From: an uncultured Bacilli bacterium
Lineage (GTDB): Bacteria > Bacillota_I > Bacilli_A > RF39 > UBA660
Direction: 5' to 3'
Assembly: GCA_944331935.1 (NCBI GenBank)
Contig: CALVIV010000009.1
Location: 1-39,521 of the forward strand
Length of the DNA stretch: 39,521 bases
The position numbers and the translations under genes are program-made. Under the pieces are notes generated by a model, which ran no database searches, was not told the DNA's origin, and was given only the letters and a program-made list of their open reading frames with translations. Numbering within the stretch: position 1 is the first letter of the stretch; every line of letters starts with the position of its first letter. Positions 32,746 through 39,521 of this stretch are shown here, piece by piece.

Positions 32746-33440
32746 TGTATTAAAGGTGTAAAGTATATGTAAAATGAATAGAGTAGTAGGGGAGTAGTAT
32801 TAAAATAATAATATTATTATAAATTATCATTATATTTATATAAAATTGCTATATATTAATAATAAAATTTGTAACAATAAAGAAAACTTAAATGTATCTT
32901 TATTGATATTTGTATTTTTATTAATCTTTTAATAGTGTATTTGATGATATATGTATCGTTATAATAATTTTTAATTAGGTAGTGAATTAACTGTACTGAT
33001 ATTGCTTTTAATATTTATTTTATTTTTCATAAACATAACATACTTATATATATTATATAATATAGTAGTTTTTTAAATTAATGTGCTAGTTAACATAATA
33101 TATATTATAGGAAGTTAAATATTTAATTATTTTAGATGAATAATTGTTAATCTTATGTCTTTTACTATTCTATATTATAATCTCCATTTTAATAATAATA
33201 TTTTTGATTTAAAAAAATATCTGCTTTAATTAGTAACTATTATTTGATTTTAGTAACTACTATGCATATGGAAGCATATATAATTAAAACATAATTATAT
33301 ATATCACATTTATAAATTTATAATTTATTTAATTGAAATCAATAAGTTATCCAGTTATCAGTTATATGTATAAATTAATTATTTATAATGTATAACATAC
33401 TACTATTCTACTCTTTTTTAATATAAAACAAAGTAGGGGA
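32746..33440. other. Gene-free, extremely AT-rich region with short repeats
   Basis: About 700 bases without any plausible ORF or Shine-Dalgarno-start pair, with few G or C. Contents: an imperfect long-distance inverted repeat at the borders (AGAGTAG-N6-AGTAGTAT at 32780-32800 against ATACTACT-N3-CTACTCT at 33397-33414); a direct repeat TAGTAACTAY 20 bases apart (33231-33240 and 33251-33260); GCATAT twice (33264-33269, 33274-33279); a perfect dyad TATATAATTA/TAATTATATA (33277-33286, 33292-33301); and three GTTAT units at 33346, 33354 and 33361, the first being TTATCCAGT, close to a DnaA box. No RNA gene is recognised. It could be an origin-like or protein-bound region, or eroded coding DNA. 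Confidence 0.55.
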
Positions 33441-33510
33441 AGTGAATTTTAAAAATAGGGGAATAATATTATATTTTTTGGGAAATATAAATATTGAAGG
33501 AGAGAGAAAA

Positions 33511-33690
33511 ATGAAAAAGAAACAAAGTATTAAATGTGACGTTGACAGTTGCAAATATAATAGTAACAATCAAGAATGCAACTTAGATGAGATTAAAGTT
33601 AGTAGCAACTGTGATTGTCCAAAAGACGAAGTTTGTGACCAAGAACAAACTGTATGTGCAAGTTTTGAAAAAAATGAAGAAGAGAACTAG
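33511..33690 (+). CDS. DUF1540 Cys-rich small protein
   Basis: 59 aa. It has the DUF1540 pattern: IKCDVDSCKYNSNNQECNLD with the first Cys trio, EIKVSSNCDC, and a final TVCASF. Eight Cys in total suggest metal binding. DUF1540 proteins are common in spore-forming Firmicutes and have no firm function. An upstream extension in frame (from 33442) lacks a binding site, while GAAGGAGAGAG sits before ATG 33511. The 5' flank is rich in AT with several GTAGGGGA-like words. A terminator overlaps the stop. Confidence 0.85.
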   Translation: MKKKQSIKCDVDSCKYNSNNQECNLDEIKVSSNCDCPKDEVCDQEQTVCASFEKNEEEN

Positions 33691-33714
33691 TAGAATTAAC
33701 CTACTAGTCTTTTT
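33686..33714. terminator. Terminator between the DUF1540 gene and deoB
   Basis: ACTAGTAG (33686-33693) pairs with CTACTAGT (33701-33708), loop 7, then CTTTTTA. The TAG stop is in the stem. It can also serve deoB from the other side. Confidence 0.7.
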
Positions 33715-33737
33715 ATACCCTAAACTACTCCTCTTCC

Positions 33738-34907
33738 CTACTCTAGTTCGTCTAATATACTTGTTCCTATTTCTGGAGGTGTTATTTCAAAATTCTCCGC
33801 TATTGTCGCTCCAATAACTGCCATTGTATCTTGTATTTTCAATCTCTTAGGATTTTTAAAACTTCTACTATAAATAATTAAAGGAACATTTTCTCTAGTA
33901 TGATCATTTCCTTTAAAAGTTGGATCATTACCGTGGTCTGCTGTTATGATTAATAAGTCATCTACTTCTAGTTTATTTAAAATCATAGGTATTTCTACAT
34001 CTAACTCCTCTATCGCTTTAGCATATCCTTCCACATCTCTTAAATGACCATATAAATTATCAAAATCACATAAATTAACCATACAAAGTCCTGTAAACTT
34101 TTTATCCATAACATTAGTTAACTTATTAATAGCATCCATATTAGAATTAGCTTTTAAACTTTTATTTATGCTTGTTTTACTAAATATATCATTCATCTTA
34201 CCAATAGCGATAACATTATAATTATTAGCATTTAAATCATCTAAAATAGTCTTAGATGGAGGTGCTACTGGATAATCTTTTCTTCCAGCATTATTTAGTT
34301 TAAATTTACCTTTACTTCCAGTAAAAGGTCTTGCAATTACTCTACCTACTAAGAATTCATCTTTTAGAGTTAATTCTCTAACCTTTTCACAATAACTATA
34401 TAAAGTTTCAGGACTAATAACATCTTCATGAGCAGCGATTTGTAAATCAGAGTCAGCTGATGTATAAACAATTAAAGAACCATAATCTACTTGTCTTTCT
34501 CCTAGTTCATTAATAATACCATTGTCGTTGCTACATTTATTACCAATAACACGTCTACCTGTAACAGTTTCAATCTCATCAATTAATTCAATAGGGAATC
34601 CATTTTCATTAAAAGTCTTAAAAGGAATATTAGATGTAATTCCCATCATTTCATAATGTCCTGCTAAAGTATCTTTTCCCGCATTATTAGGTCTTGCAAT
34701 AGTATAGTAAGCATCTACATCAGTATTTTCATCCATATTTAACGTATTTAGAAAACCTATCTTAGCAAGATTAGGAATAAATAAATCATAGTTTTCTTTA
34801 ATATGACCTAGGGTATTAGCACCACTATCTCCATAACTAGCTGCATCGCTCGCTTCCCCTACTCCTAAGGAATCCAAAACCATTAAAAATATTCTTTTAA
34901 ATCTCAT
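33738..34907 (-). CDS. deoB: Phosphopentomutase
   Basis: 389 aa, normal length. It interconverts ribose/deoxyribose 1- and 5-phosphates in nucleoside salvage. Alkaline-phosphatase fold with Mn sites: FLMVLDSLGVGEASDA near 7-22, DSGANTLGH near 27-35, the phosphate-carrying Thr in AGKDTLAGHYEMMG near 81-94, and LLIITADHGNDP with HTRENVPLIIYS near 320-350. A TTG at 34913 opens the frame, but AAGGAG fits ATG 34907. It starts 2 bases after the stop of xerD, the same xerD-deoB order as in Bacillus. Only this salvage step is in the window. Confidence 0.97.
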   Translation of the reverse strand: MRFKRIFLMVLDSLGVGEASDAASYGDSGANTLGHIKENYDLFIPNLAKIGFLNTLNMDENTDVDAYYTIARPNNAGKDTLAGHYEMMGITSNIPFKTFNENGFPIELIDEIETVTGRRVIGNKCSNDNGIINELGERQVDYGSLIVYTSADSDLQIAAHEDVISPETLYSYCEKVRELTLKDEFLVGRVIARPFTGSKGKFKLNNAGRKDYPVAPPSKTILDDLNANNYNVIAIGKMNDIFSKTSINKSLKANSNMDAINKLTNVMDKKFTGLCMVNLCDFDNLYGHLRDVEGYAKAIEELDVEIPMILNKLEVDDLLIITADHGNDPTFKGNDHTRENVPLIIYSRSFKNPKRLKIQDTMAVIGATIAENFEITPPEIGTSILDELE

Positions 34908-34909
34908 AA

Positions 34910-35809
34910 TCAATTCTCCTTCTTTGCTCTTGGATGATTATTCAAGTAATCATTCTTAACCTTTTCATTAGTAATATGTGTATATATACGAGTAGTAGCA
35001 ATATCAGAATGTCCTAAAAGCATCTGAATACTTCTAAGGTCTGCACCACCATTTAAAAGATGTGTTGCAAAAGAGTGTCTTAAACTATGAGGTGATATAT
35101 CAGGATTAAGCCCTTTTTCTTTTAAAATCTCTTTTAAGTTTTTAAAGAATCCTTGTCTTGATATACCAGTACCTCTAGAGTTTAAAAATAAGTAATCAGA
35201 CTGTTTCTTTTTTAATAATAGATGTCTTTTATCTAAGTATTCATTTAAATAATACTTTTCTACATCATTAATAGGAACAATTCTCTCTTTACTACCTTTA
35301 CCTTTAACTCTAACAATATCATTATTAAAGTCAATATCATAAACCGTTAGGCTAACAAGTTCAGATACTCTTAGCCCTGAACCATACATCAATTCTAACA
35401 TAGCTTTATTCCTATAGTCAAATGGGGTGTTTAATTCTATATCTAAGAGTTTATCTACTTCTTCAATAGTTAAACTATGAGGAAGTGTTTTAGTAGTCTT
35501 AGGTCTATCTATAAATTCACTAGGATTATTTGTTTCATTCTCTTCTTTTTCTAAATAGTTATGAAAATTCTTAATAGTAGTAAGCTTATGAGCGACTGTT
35601 TTACTATCTTCATTACGATTATAACAATATTTTAAGTACTTAGTAATTATATCTTTAGTAATATTCTTTGTATCATTAATCTTCTTTTCTTCTAAAAAAC
35701 TAATATAGTCTTTCATCTCATAGCCATAACTTTTAATACTATTATTAGAAAGTCCTTTTTCAAACTCACAATAATTAAGAAAATTTTCATTAGCAGTTAC
35801 AAGTTTCAT
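34910..35809 (-). CDS. xerD: Site-specific tyrosine recombinase XerD/XerC
   Basis: 299 aa. An N-terminal SAM-like core-binding domain (LNYCEFEKGLSNNSIKSYGY), then the catalytic domain with all active residues: Arg in LMYGSGLRVSELV (near 145), Lys in VRVKGKGSKERIVP (near 170), His-x-x-Arg in PHSLRHSFATHLLNGGADLR (near 241-260), His in LLGH (near 266) and Tyr in RIYTHIT (near 276). It resolves chromosome dimers at dif with its partner Xer. The name XerD rather than XerC is supported by the adjacent deoB. GAGGATGATGTT precedes the ATG; its own promoter lies at 35828-35856. Confidence 0.92.
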   Translation of the reverse strand: MKLVTANENFLNYCEFEKGLSNNSIKSYGYEMKDYISFLEEKKINDTKNITKDIITKYLKYCYNRNEDSKTVAHKLTTIKNFHNYLEKEENETNNPSEFIDRPKTTKTLPHSLTIEEVDKLLDIELNTPFDYRNKAMLELMYGSGLRVSELVSLTVYDIDFNNDIVRVKGKGSKERIVPINDVEKYYLNEYLDKRHLLLKKKQSDYLFLNSRGTGISRQGFFKNLKEILKEKGLNPDISPHSLRHSFATHLLNGGADLRSIQMLLGHSDIATTRIYTHITNEKVKNDYLNNHPRAKKEN

Positions 35810-35827
35810 AACATCATCCTCATAATT

Positions 35828-35856
35828 ATTATATAACTATTTATAGATTTTGTAAA
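35828..35856 (-). promoter_or_regulatory. SigA-type promoter of xerD-deoB
   Basis: On the minus strand TTTACA (35851-35856), 17 bases, TATAAT (35828-35833). Confidence 0.7.
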
Positions 35857-35866
35857 AGTGGTAGTA

Positions 35867-35895
35867 TTGATTTAGTATCAAAACAGTGTTATAAT
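35867..35895 (+). promoter_or_regulatory. SigA-type promoter of tmcAL-gmk
   Basis: TTGATT (35867-35872), 17 bases, TATAAT (35890-35895), 31 bases before the TTG start of tmcAL. It is divergent from the xerD promoter. Confidence 0.75.
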
Positions 35896-35926
35896 TAATA
35901 AACAAATTAAGGAAGGGGTGTTAGTC

Positions 35927-37093
35927 TTGTCTAAACATATAGTTGGTATTATCGCTGAATATAATCCTTTTCATAATGGCCATTTATATCATATAGAAAA
36001 GGTTAAAGAAATGTTTCCAGATAGTCCTATTATCTTAGTATTAGGTGGTAATTTTACAGAAAGAGGAGATATTTCTATTTTAGATAAATGGGAAAAGACT
36101 GCTATTGTCATAAAATATGGTATAGATTTAGTAGTAGAGCTCCCCTTCCCTTTCTCTTGTGCTTCCGCCGATATCTTTGCAAAAGGTTCTATTGATATAT
36201 TAAATCATCTAGGTGTTACTGATTTAGTCTTTGGTAGTGAATCTGATGATATCGAAGGAATTAAAAGACTCGTGGAAACCCAACTTTTTAATAAAGATTT
36301 TGATAGTTTAGTTCAAGTTTATTTAAGAATGGGCTATAACTACCCTACTTCTTTATCTAAAGCTTTAGAAGATATTACAGGAGATTGTTTTAAACTTCCT
36401 AATGATATTCTAGGTATTAGTTATGTTAAAGCGATTTACTTTAATAATTATAAGATTACTCCTCATACTATAAAAAGAACTAATGATTATCATAGTAAAG
36501 AATTAGATAAAAAAAGTATAAACAGCGCAACAAGTATAAGAGAAGCTTTATTGGATGGTAAAGATATAAAGAATAGTGTTCCACCTATTACTTATAACTA
36601 TTTAAATAATAAGAAAATACCTAAGTTAGATGATTATTTTAATCTCTTAAAATATAAGATAATAAGTTCTAATGATTTAACTATTTATAATTTAGTAGAT
36701 AGTGGTATTTCTACTAAGCTAAAGAAAGAAATACTTAATAGTTATAGTTTTGATGAGTTAATTAATAAAGTTAAGAGTAAAAATGCTACTTATGCTAAGA
36801 TATCTAGAATGTTAATTTATATATTATGTGACTATACTAAAGAGCAAGCAAAAGAGTTTAAGGACATTAAATATATTAGACTACTTGGTTTTTCTAATAA
36901 AGGAAGAGTTTATTTAAATAAGATTAAAAAAGATATAGATATTCCTATTATTAGTAAATTTACAAGAGAAAAAGATAAAATGTTAGAGTATGAATACAAA
37001 ATCACAAAGATATACTCTTTAGTTTTTGATAAAGAAAAGTCTAAAAGCTTAATAGAAGCTGAATATAAGATGAAACCTATAAGGGAGGAATAA
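35927..37093 (+). CDS. tmcAL: tRNA(Met) cytidine acetate ligase TmcAL (YlbM)
   Basis: 388 aa. It makes N4-acetylcytidine at C34 of elongator tRNA-Met using acetate and ATP. Nucleotidyltransferase HIGH-type motif: GIIAEYNPFHNGHLYHIEKV near residues 6-25, then ILVLGGNFTERGDISILDKW near 37-56 and ELPFPFSCASADIFAKGSI near 72-90; NSATSIREAL near 203-212 is the KMSKS-like part. The C-terminal half is helical. The start is TTG 35927, eight bases after AAGGGG; an upstream in-frame GTG (35918) is too close to that site. It is followed by gmk after 3 bases. Confidence 0.93.
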   Translation: MSKHIVGIIAEYNPFHNGHLYHIEKVKEMFPDSPIILVLGGNFTERGDISILDKWEKTAIVIKYGIDLVVELPFPFSCASADIFAKGSIDILNHLGVTDLVFGSESDDIEGIKRLVETQLFNKDFDSLVQVYLRMGYNYPTSLSKALEDITGDCFKLPNDILGISYVKAIYFNNYKITPHTIKRTNDYHSKELDKKSINSATSIREALLDGKDIKNSVPPITYNYLNNKKIPKLDDYFNLLKYKIISSNDLTIYNLVDSGISTKLKKEILNSYSFDELINKVKSKNATYAKISRMLIYILCDYTKEQAKEFKDIKYIRLLGFSNKGRVYLNKIKKDIDIPIISKFTREKDKMLEYEYKITKIYSLVFDKEKSKSLIEAEYKMKPIREE

Positions 37094-37096
37094 GTT

Positions 37097-37786
37097 ATGG
37101 ATAATATGGTAAAAACAAAGAAACAAGGGCTTTTAATAGTTATTTCAGGGCCATCTGGCTGTGGTAAGAATAGTATAATTAATGAGCTATTAAAAATAAG
37201 AAAGAATACTTGGGTATCTATATCTTGTACTAGTAGAGAACCTAGAGGTGAAGAAAAAAATGGCATTAACTATTATTTCTTATCTAAAGAAGAATTTGAA
37301 AGTGATATTGAAAATGATGAATTCTTAGAATATGCAGAGTATTCTGGTAATTACTATGGTACTCCTAAAAAATATATTAAAGAACATCTAGATAAAGGAG
37401 AAGATGTAATACTAGAAATAGAGATTCAAGGAGCTTTAAAGATTAAAGAAAAACTAGATGAAACTGTCTTTATCTTCATAATGCCTCCTACTATGAATGA
37501 ATTAAAAAGACGTCTTATTAATAGAAATACTGATAGTTTAGAGAAAATAGAAAAAAGATTTAAAAGAGCTTATGAAGAAATAAATGAAATGCCTAAATAT
37601 AACTATGTAGTTGTTAATGATGATTTAGATAAAGCCGTTAAAAAGGTAGATGCTATTTTAGAAGCAGAACGTTGTCGTGTTGATAGAATTGAAGAAGTAT
37701 ATCTAGATAGTAAAGAAGAAAAAATCCATGAAGCCTTACTTGATGATGTTAAAGACTTTGATAATTCTAAGATAGAAATAAAATAA
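37097..37786 (+). CDS. gmk: Guanylate kinase
   Basis: 229 aa. Phosphorylates GMP to GDP. P-loop GPSGCGKNSI near residues 18-27, where the usual Gly-Thr or Ser-Thr after the Lys is Asn-Ser. GMP-binding motif SCTSREPRGEEKNGINYYF near 43-61, EYAEYSGNYYGTPK near 78-91, and VILEIEIQGALKIKEK near 104-119. The LID region carries RRLINRNTDS. The tail after residue 195 is longer than usual (about 30 residues, charged). GGAGGAATAAGTT lies before the ATG; it forms an operon with tmcAL. It ends in a shared terminator with pyk. Confidence 0.95.
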   Translation: MDNMVKTKKQGLLIVISGPSGCGKNSIINELLKIRKNTWVSISCTSREPRGEEKNGINYYFLSKEEFESDIENDEFLEYAEYSGNYYGTPKKYIKEHLDKGEDVILEIEIQGALKIKEKLDETVFIFIMPPTMNELKRRLINRNTDSLEKIEKRFKRAYEEINEMPKYNYVVVNDDLDKAVKKVDAILEAERCRVDRIEEVYLDSKEEKIHEALLDDVKDFDNSKIEIK

Positions 37787-37810
37787 GCAAGGAATATTCC
37801 CTGCTTATTT
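37781..37810. terminator. Bidirectional terminator between gmk and pyk
   Basis: AAATAAGCA-A-GGAA pairs with TTCC-C-TGCTTATTT (37781-37810): a 9-bp stem, a mismatch, then a 4-bp stem. T/A tracts lie on both sides. The gmk stop is in the 5' arm. Confidence 0.85.
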
Positions 37811-39226
37811 TTATATTTCTTCAATTTTCATTAAGTTAGTAATTCTCTTAGTTTCTGTATTAGGGAAACCACCAGTAATTACAATTAAGTCTCCTTCATT
37901 AAGTTCCATAAACTCTTTAGCTTTCTCTACACTTTGAATTAATACTTCATCAGTTGATGGTAAGTAAGGAAGTGTTCCTGCATATACTCCCCAGTTTAAA
38001 GCTAAACGTCTACCAGTTTTTTCATCTGGACATAAAGCAAGTATTGGAGCATCTGGTTTTAAGTTACTAATAACTCTTGCAGTTCTACCACTGATTGTAG
38101 CAGCACAGATTAATTTAGCACCTAAAGCATCTGTACTAAGTACAACGTTAGATGCAATAGACTTAGTAATATTATCTAGGCTTTCAATATCAAAAGCATA
38201 ATCAAAACTTGCATATTTTTCAGTAGTCTCACAAATTTTAGCCATAGCAGCAACTGTTTCAACTGGGTGTTTTCCTACAGTAGTTTCACCACTTAACATA
38301 ACAGCATCAGTACCATCTAATACAGCATTAGCAATATCACTAGTTTCTGCTCTTTTTGGACGAATATTATCATTAGCCATCATTGTCTCAAGCATTTCAG
38401 TAGCAACAATAGATATTTTTCCAAGTCTTCTACAAGTATTAATCATTTGTTTTTGATAGATTGGAACCATTTCACTAGGTACTTCTGTACCAAGGTCACC
38501 ACGAGCTACCATAACACCATCACTAACACTTAAGATATCTTCTAAGTTTTCAATACCTAAAGCACTCTCAATCTTACAAATAATTTGCAAGTCTTCTCTA
38601 CCATGTTCTTTTAATATTTCTTTAACTTCTAGTACATCTTCTTTAGTAGATACAAAAGATAAAGCTAGGAATTCTCCTCCATGTTCACATGCATAAATAA
38701 TATCATTTCTATCTTCTTCACTAACGAATGGTATATCTAGTTTTATACCAGGAGCACTCATACTCTTACGGTTTCCTAATACTCCACCATCAATAATCTT
38801 ACAAGTAACTCTATCTTCATACTTAGCGATAACTTCAAGTTTCATCTTAGCATTCTCTAATAAGATAATATCTCCAACATTAAGAGAATCAATAGCGCTA
38901 GGATGATTAACAGAAAATCTCTCTTTAGTACCAGTAACAGGCTCTTTAACTATATCAATAGTCTCTCCTGGAACAAGTTCAATAGAATCATTTTCCATAA
39001 TTCCACATCTAAATTCTGGACCTTTAGTATCCCAAAGAATAGCCACATTCATACCAGTTCTTTTTCTAACCTCACGAACTGATGCACATGCTTTCTCTCT
39101 TTCTTCTATAGTAGCATGAGAAAAGTTAATTCTTGCTACGTTCATTCCTGCTCTAACCATTTTTTCCATAACATCAGGTTCATTACTAGCAGGACCTATA
39201 CTACAAACAATTTTTGTCTTTTTCAT
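37811..39226 (-). CDS. pyk: Pyruvate kinase
   Basis: 471 aa, the short form without the extra C-terminal PEP-utilising domain of Bacillus Pyk. TKIVCSIGPASNEPDVMEKM at the start, MNVARINFSHATIEER near 28-43, WDTKGPEFRCG near 65-75, ICKIESALGIENLEDILSVS near 214-233 (catalytic Lys), GVMVARGDLGTEVP near 235-248, TEMLETM near 274-280, LDGTDAVMLSGETTVGKHPV near 305-324, and a C-terminal allosteric domain ending in ITGGFPNTETKR. Last step of glycolysis, ADP to ATP. AGAAGGAG lies 11 bases before the ATG. Own extended -10 promoter and a dyad upstream (39306-39321). Confidence 0.98.
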   Translation of the reverse strand: MKKTKIVCSIGPASNEPDVMEKMVRAGMNVARINFSHATIEEREKACASVREVRKRTGMNVAILWDTKGPEFRCGIMENDSIELVPGETIDIVKEPVTGTKERFSVNHPSAIDSLNVGDIILLENAKMKLEVIAKYEDRVTCKIIDGGVLGNRKSMSAPGIKLDIPFVSEEDRNDIIYACEHGGEFLALSFVSTKEDVLEVKEILKEHGREDLQIICKIESALGIENLEDILSVSDGVMVARGDLGTEVPSEMVPIYQKQMINTCRRLGKISIVATEMLETMMANDNIRPKRAETSDIANAVLDGTDAVMLSGETTVGKHPVETVAAMAKICETTEKYASFDYAFDIESLDNITKSIASNVVLSTDALGAKLICAATISGRTARVISNLKPDAPILALCPDEKTGRRLALNWGVYAGTLPYLPSTDEVLIQSVEKAKEFMELNEGDLIVITGGFPNTETKRITNLMKIEEI

Positions 39227-39259
39227 TATTTACTTCACTCCTTCTAATCAAGCTATACA

Positions 39260-39288
39260 ATTATAGCATAGTTTTATTAAAATTAAAA
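39260..39288 (-). promoter_or_regulatory. Promoter of pyk (extended -10)
   Basis: On the minus strand TGCTATAAT: TATAAT at 39260-39265 with TG one base upstream. The -35 (TTTTAA, 39283-39288) is weak. Confidence 0.55.
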
Positions 39289-39305
39289 GGGTATTTTAAT
39301 CTGAA

Positions 39306-39321
39306 TTACGAAAATTCGTAA
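39306..39321. promoter_or_regulatory. 16-bp dyad between divergent promoters (possible operator)
   Basis: TTACGAA-AA-TTCGTAA is a perfect 7-bp dyad with a 2-base spacer. It lies upstream of the pyk -35 and upstream of the weak promoter of the plus-strand gene at 39425. CG-containing words are rare in this AT-rich window, so the dyad stands out. The binding protein is unknown. Confidence 0.45.
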
Positions 39322-39424
39322 CTAATTTAGTACATTTTTATCTTGATATTTAGAAGTCAATATGATACTATCTATATAGAGAACATTTAATAGTTGGGTG
39401 GGCCTCAGAGAGGAGACTGATATT

Positions 39425-39475
39425 ATGAATAAGAAAGATTGTTTAATTTGGTTCTTCGACATTAAAGGGTGCTGA
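39425..39475 (+). pseudogene. 5' end of an unknown gene cut by the IS terminus (16 codons)
   Basis: AGGAG (39411-39415) lies nine bases before ATG 39425. The first eight codons (MNKKDCLI) are host sequence; the rest (WFFDIKGC, stop at 39473-39475) is read from the insertion sequence end, so the original gene is truncated after eight or nine codons. The leader holds a small hairpin CCTC-AGA-GAGG (39403-39413) that covers part of the Shine-Dalgarno, suggesting control at translation. The original product cannot be identified. Alternatively it is a short leader peptide followed by the IS hairpin as an attenuator. Confidence 0.45.
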
Positions 39476-39521
39476 GTAAATTTTCAGCATTCTTTTTTAT
39501 ACCAAAAAAAGACATCATAAC
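39447..39521 (+). mobile_element. Terminus of an ISL3-like insertion sequence (partial, body off the right edge)
   Basis: 39447-39498 is the exact inverted copy of 25-76. The outer edge GGTTCTTCGAC starts at 39450 and the element continues rightwards out of the window. The hairpin GGGTGCTGA / TCAGCATTC (39467-39492) followed by six T would end transcription coming from the host gene before it reaches the transposase. The last 23 bases differ from the left copy. No transposase codons can be assigned. Confidence 0.65.

Noticed and set aside
33231-33301. CRISPR array
   Set aside because: The repeats are only 6-10 bases, few in number, AT-driven, and there are no cas genes.
32746-33440. Chromosomal replication origin
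   Set aside because: AT-richness and a TTATCCAGT word are suggestive, but dnaA, dnaN, rpmH and similar markers are absent nearby and no cluster of true DnaA boxes (TTATCCACA) exists; kept only as an unexplained region.
33587-33817. ORF overlapping the DUF1540 gene in another frame
   Set aside because: No binding site, and it runs through the terminator into the end of deoB; the DUF1540 frame has the conserved Cys pattern.
36910-37266. Minus-strand ORF over the tmcAL-gmk junction
   Set aside because: Overlaps two conserved genes on the other strand, with no start signal.
39395-39420. Second T-box (GGGTGGG word)
   Set aside because: The NACC part, a terminator/antiterminator pair and a stem I are missing; the hairpin found is only CCTC/GAGG over the SD.
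1-39521. tRNA, rRNA or other stable RNA genes
   Set aside because: No cloverleaf-like sequence with conserved TTCNANNC and CCA-side pairing, and no rRNA motif, was found by eye on either strand.
1-39521. Mycoplasma genetic code (TGA read as Trp)
   Set aside because: Trp is TGG in all conserved enzymes and TGA ends genes at 2428, 4524 and 34910, so the standard code applies.

Overview
The window is a stretch of chromosome from a very AT-rich, low-GC Gram-positive bacterium. Gene content and style point to an uncultured gut lineage of Bacillota with a reduced genome, close to the Mollicutes/Erysipelotrichia-like groups (an inference; no rRNA gene is present to prove it). TGA is used as a stop (for example at 2426-2428 and 4522-4524) and Trp is read from TGG, so the genetic code is standard and not the Mycoplasma code. 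Sporulation-type proteins (SpoIVB, SpoIIM) argue for a spore-forming or formerly spore-forming ancestor. Strong extended Shine-Dalgarno sequences (AGGAGGTGAT-like) and several TTG starts are typical of the whole window.

Both ends of the window lie in the termini of an insertion sequence: a perfect 52-bp inverted repeat (25-76 and 39447-39498) whose outer edge starts GGTTCTTCGAC, like ISL3-family ends. The piece therefore probably broke, or is naturally bracketed, at two IS copies facing outwards.

Layout from left to right. 111-2428: yigZ (minus) and a secreted, anchored surface protein whose last 60 residues have foreign codon use and look like a diversified C-type-lectin-like tip. 2616-8692: an AI-2E-type permease, then an alanine T-box leader that begins inside the permease gene and controls two small P-loop kinases, alaS and holA. 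8756-11272: an unknown helical protein and rarA facing it. 11365-17798: two tandem paralogues of unknown function, mutS (without mutL), two unknown genes and a CYTH-like protein. 17924-20745: nusB-xseA-xseB, a DUF1653 protein and an unknown. 20761-24180: spoIVB, a short operon of unknown proteins including a 35-aa basic peptide, a 30-aa membrane peptide, and spoIIM. 24177-29557: three tandem paralogues of about 600 aa that share a predicted helical module with the gene at 8756. 29663-32721: mnmA and an XRE-type regulator with a two-TM membrane protein. 32722-33510: nearly 800 bp of gene-free, extremely AT-rich DNA with short direct and inverted repeats. 33511-39226: a DUF1540 Cys-rich protein, deoB and xerD (minus), tmcAL-gmk (plus) and pyk (minus). 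The last 295 bases hold a regulatory dyad and the start of a gene cut by the IS end.

Most recognised genes are housekeeping (translation and tRNA modification, DNA repair and replication, nucleotide metabolism, glycolysis). The novelty lies in the surface protein with the odd 3' cassette, the lineage-specific paralogue families, and the AT-rich repeat region. The genome is packed: many terminator stems include the stop codon of the gene they end.
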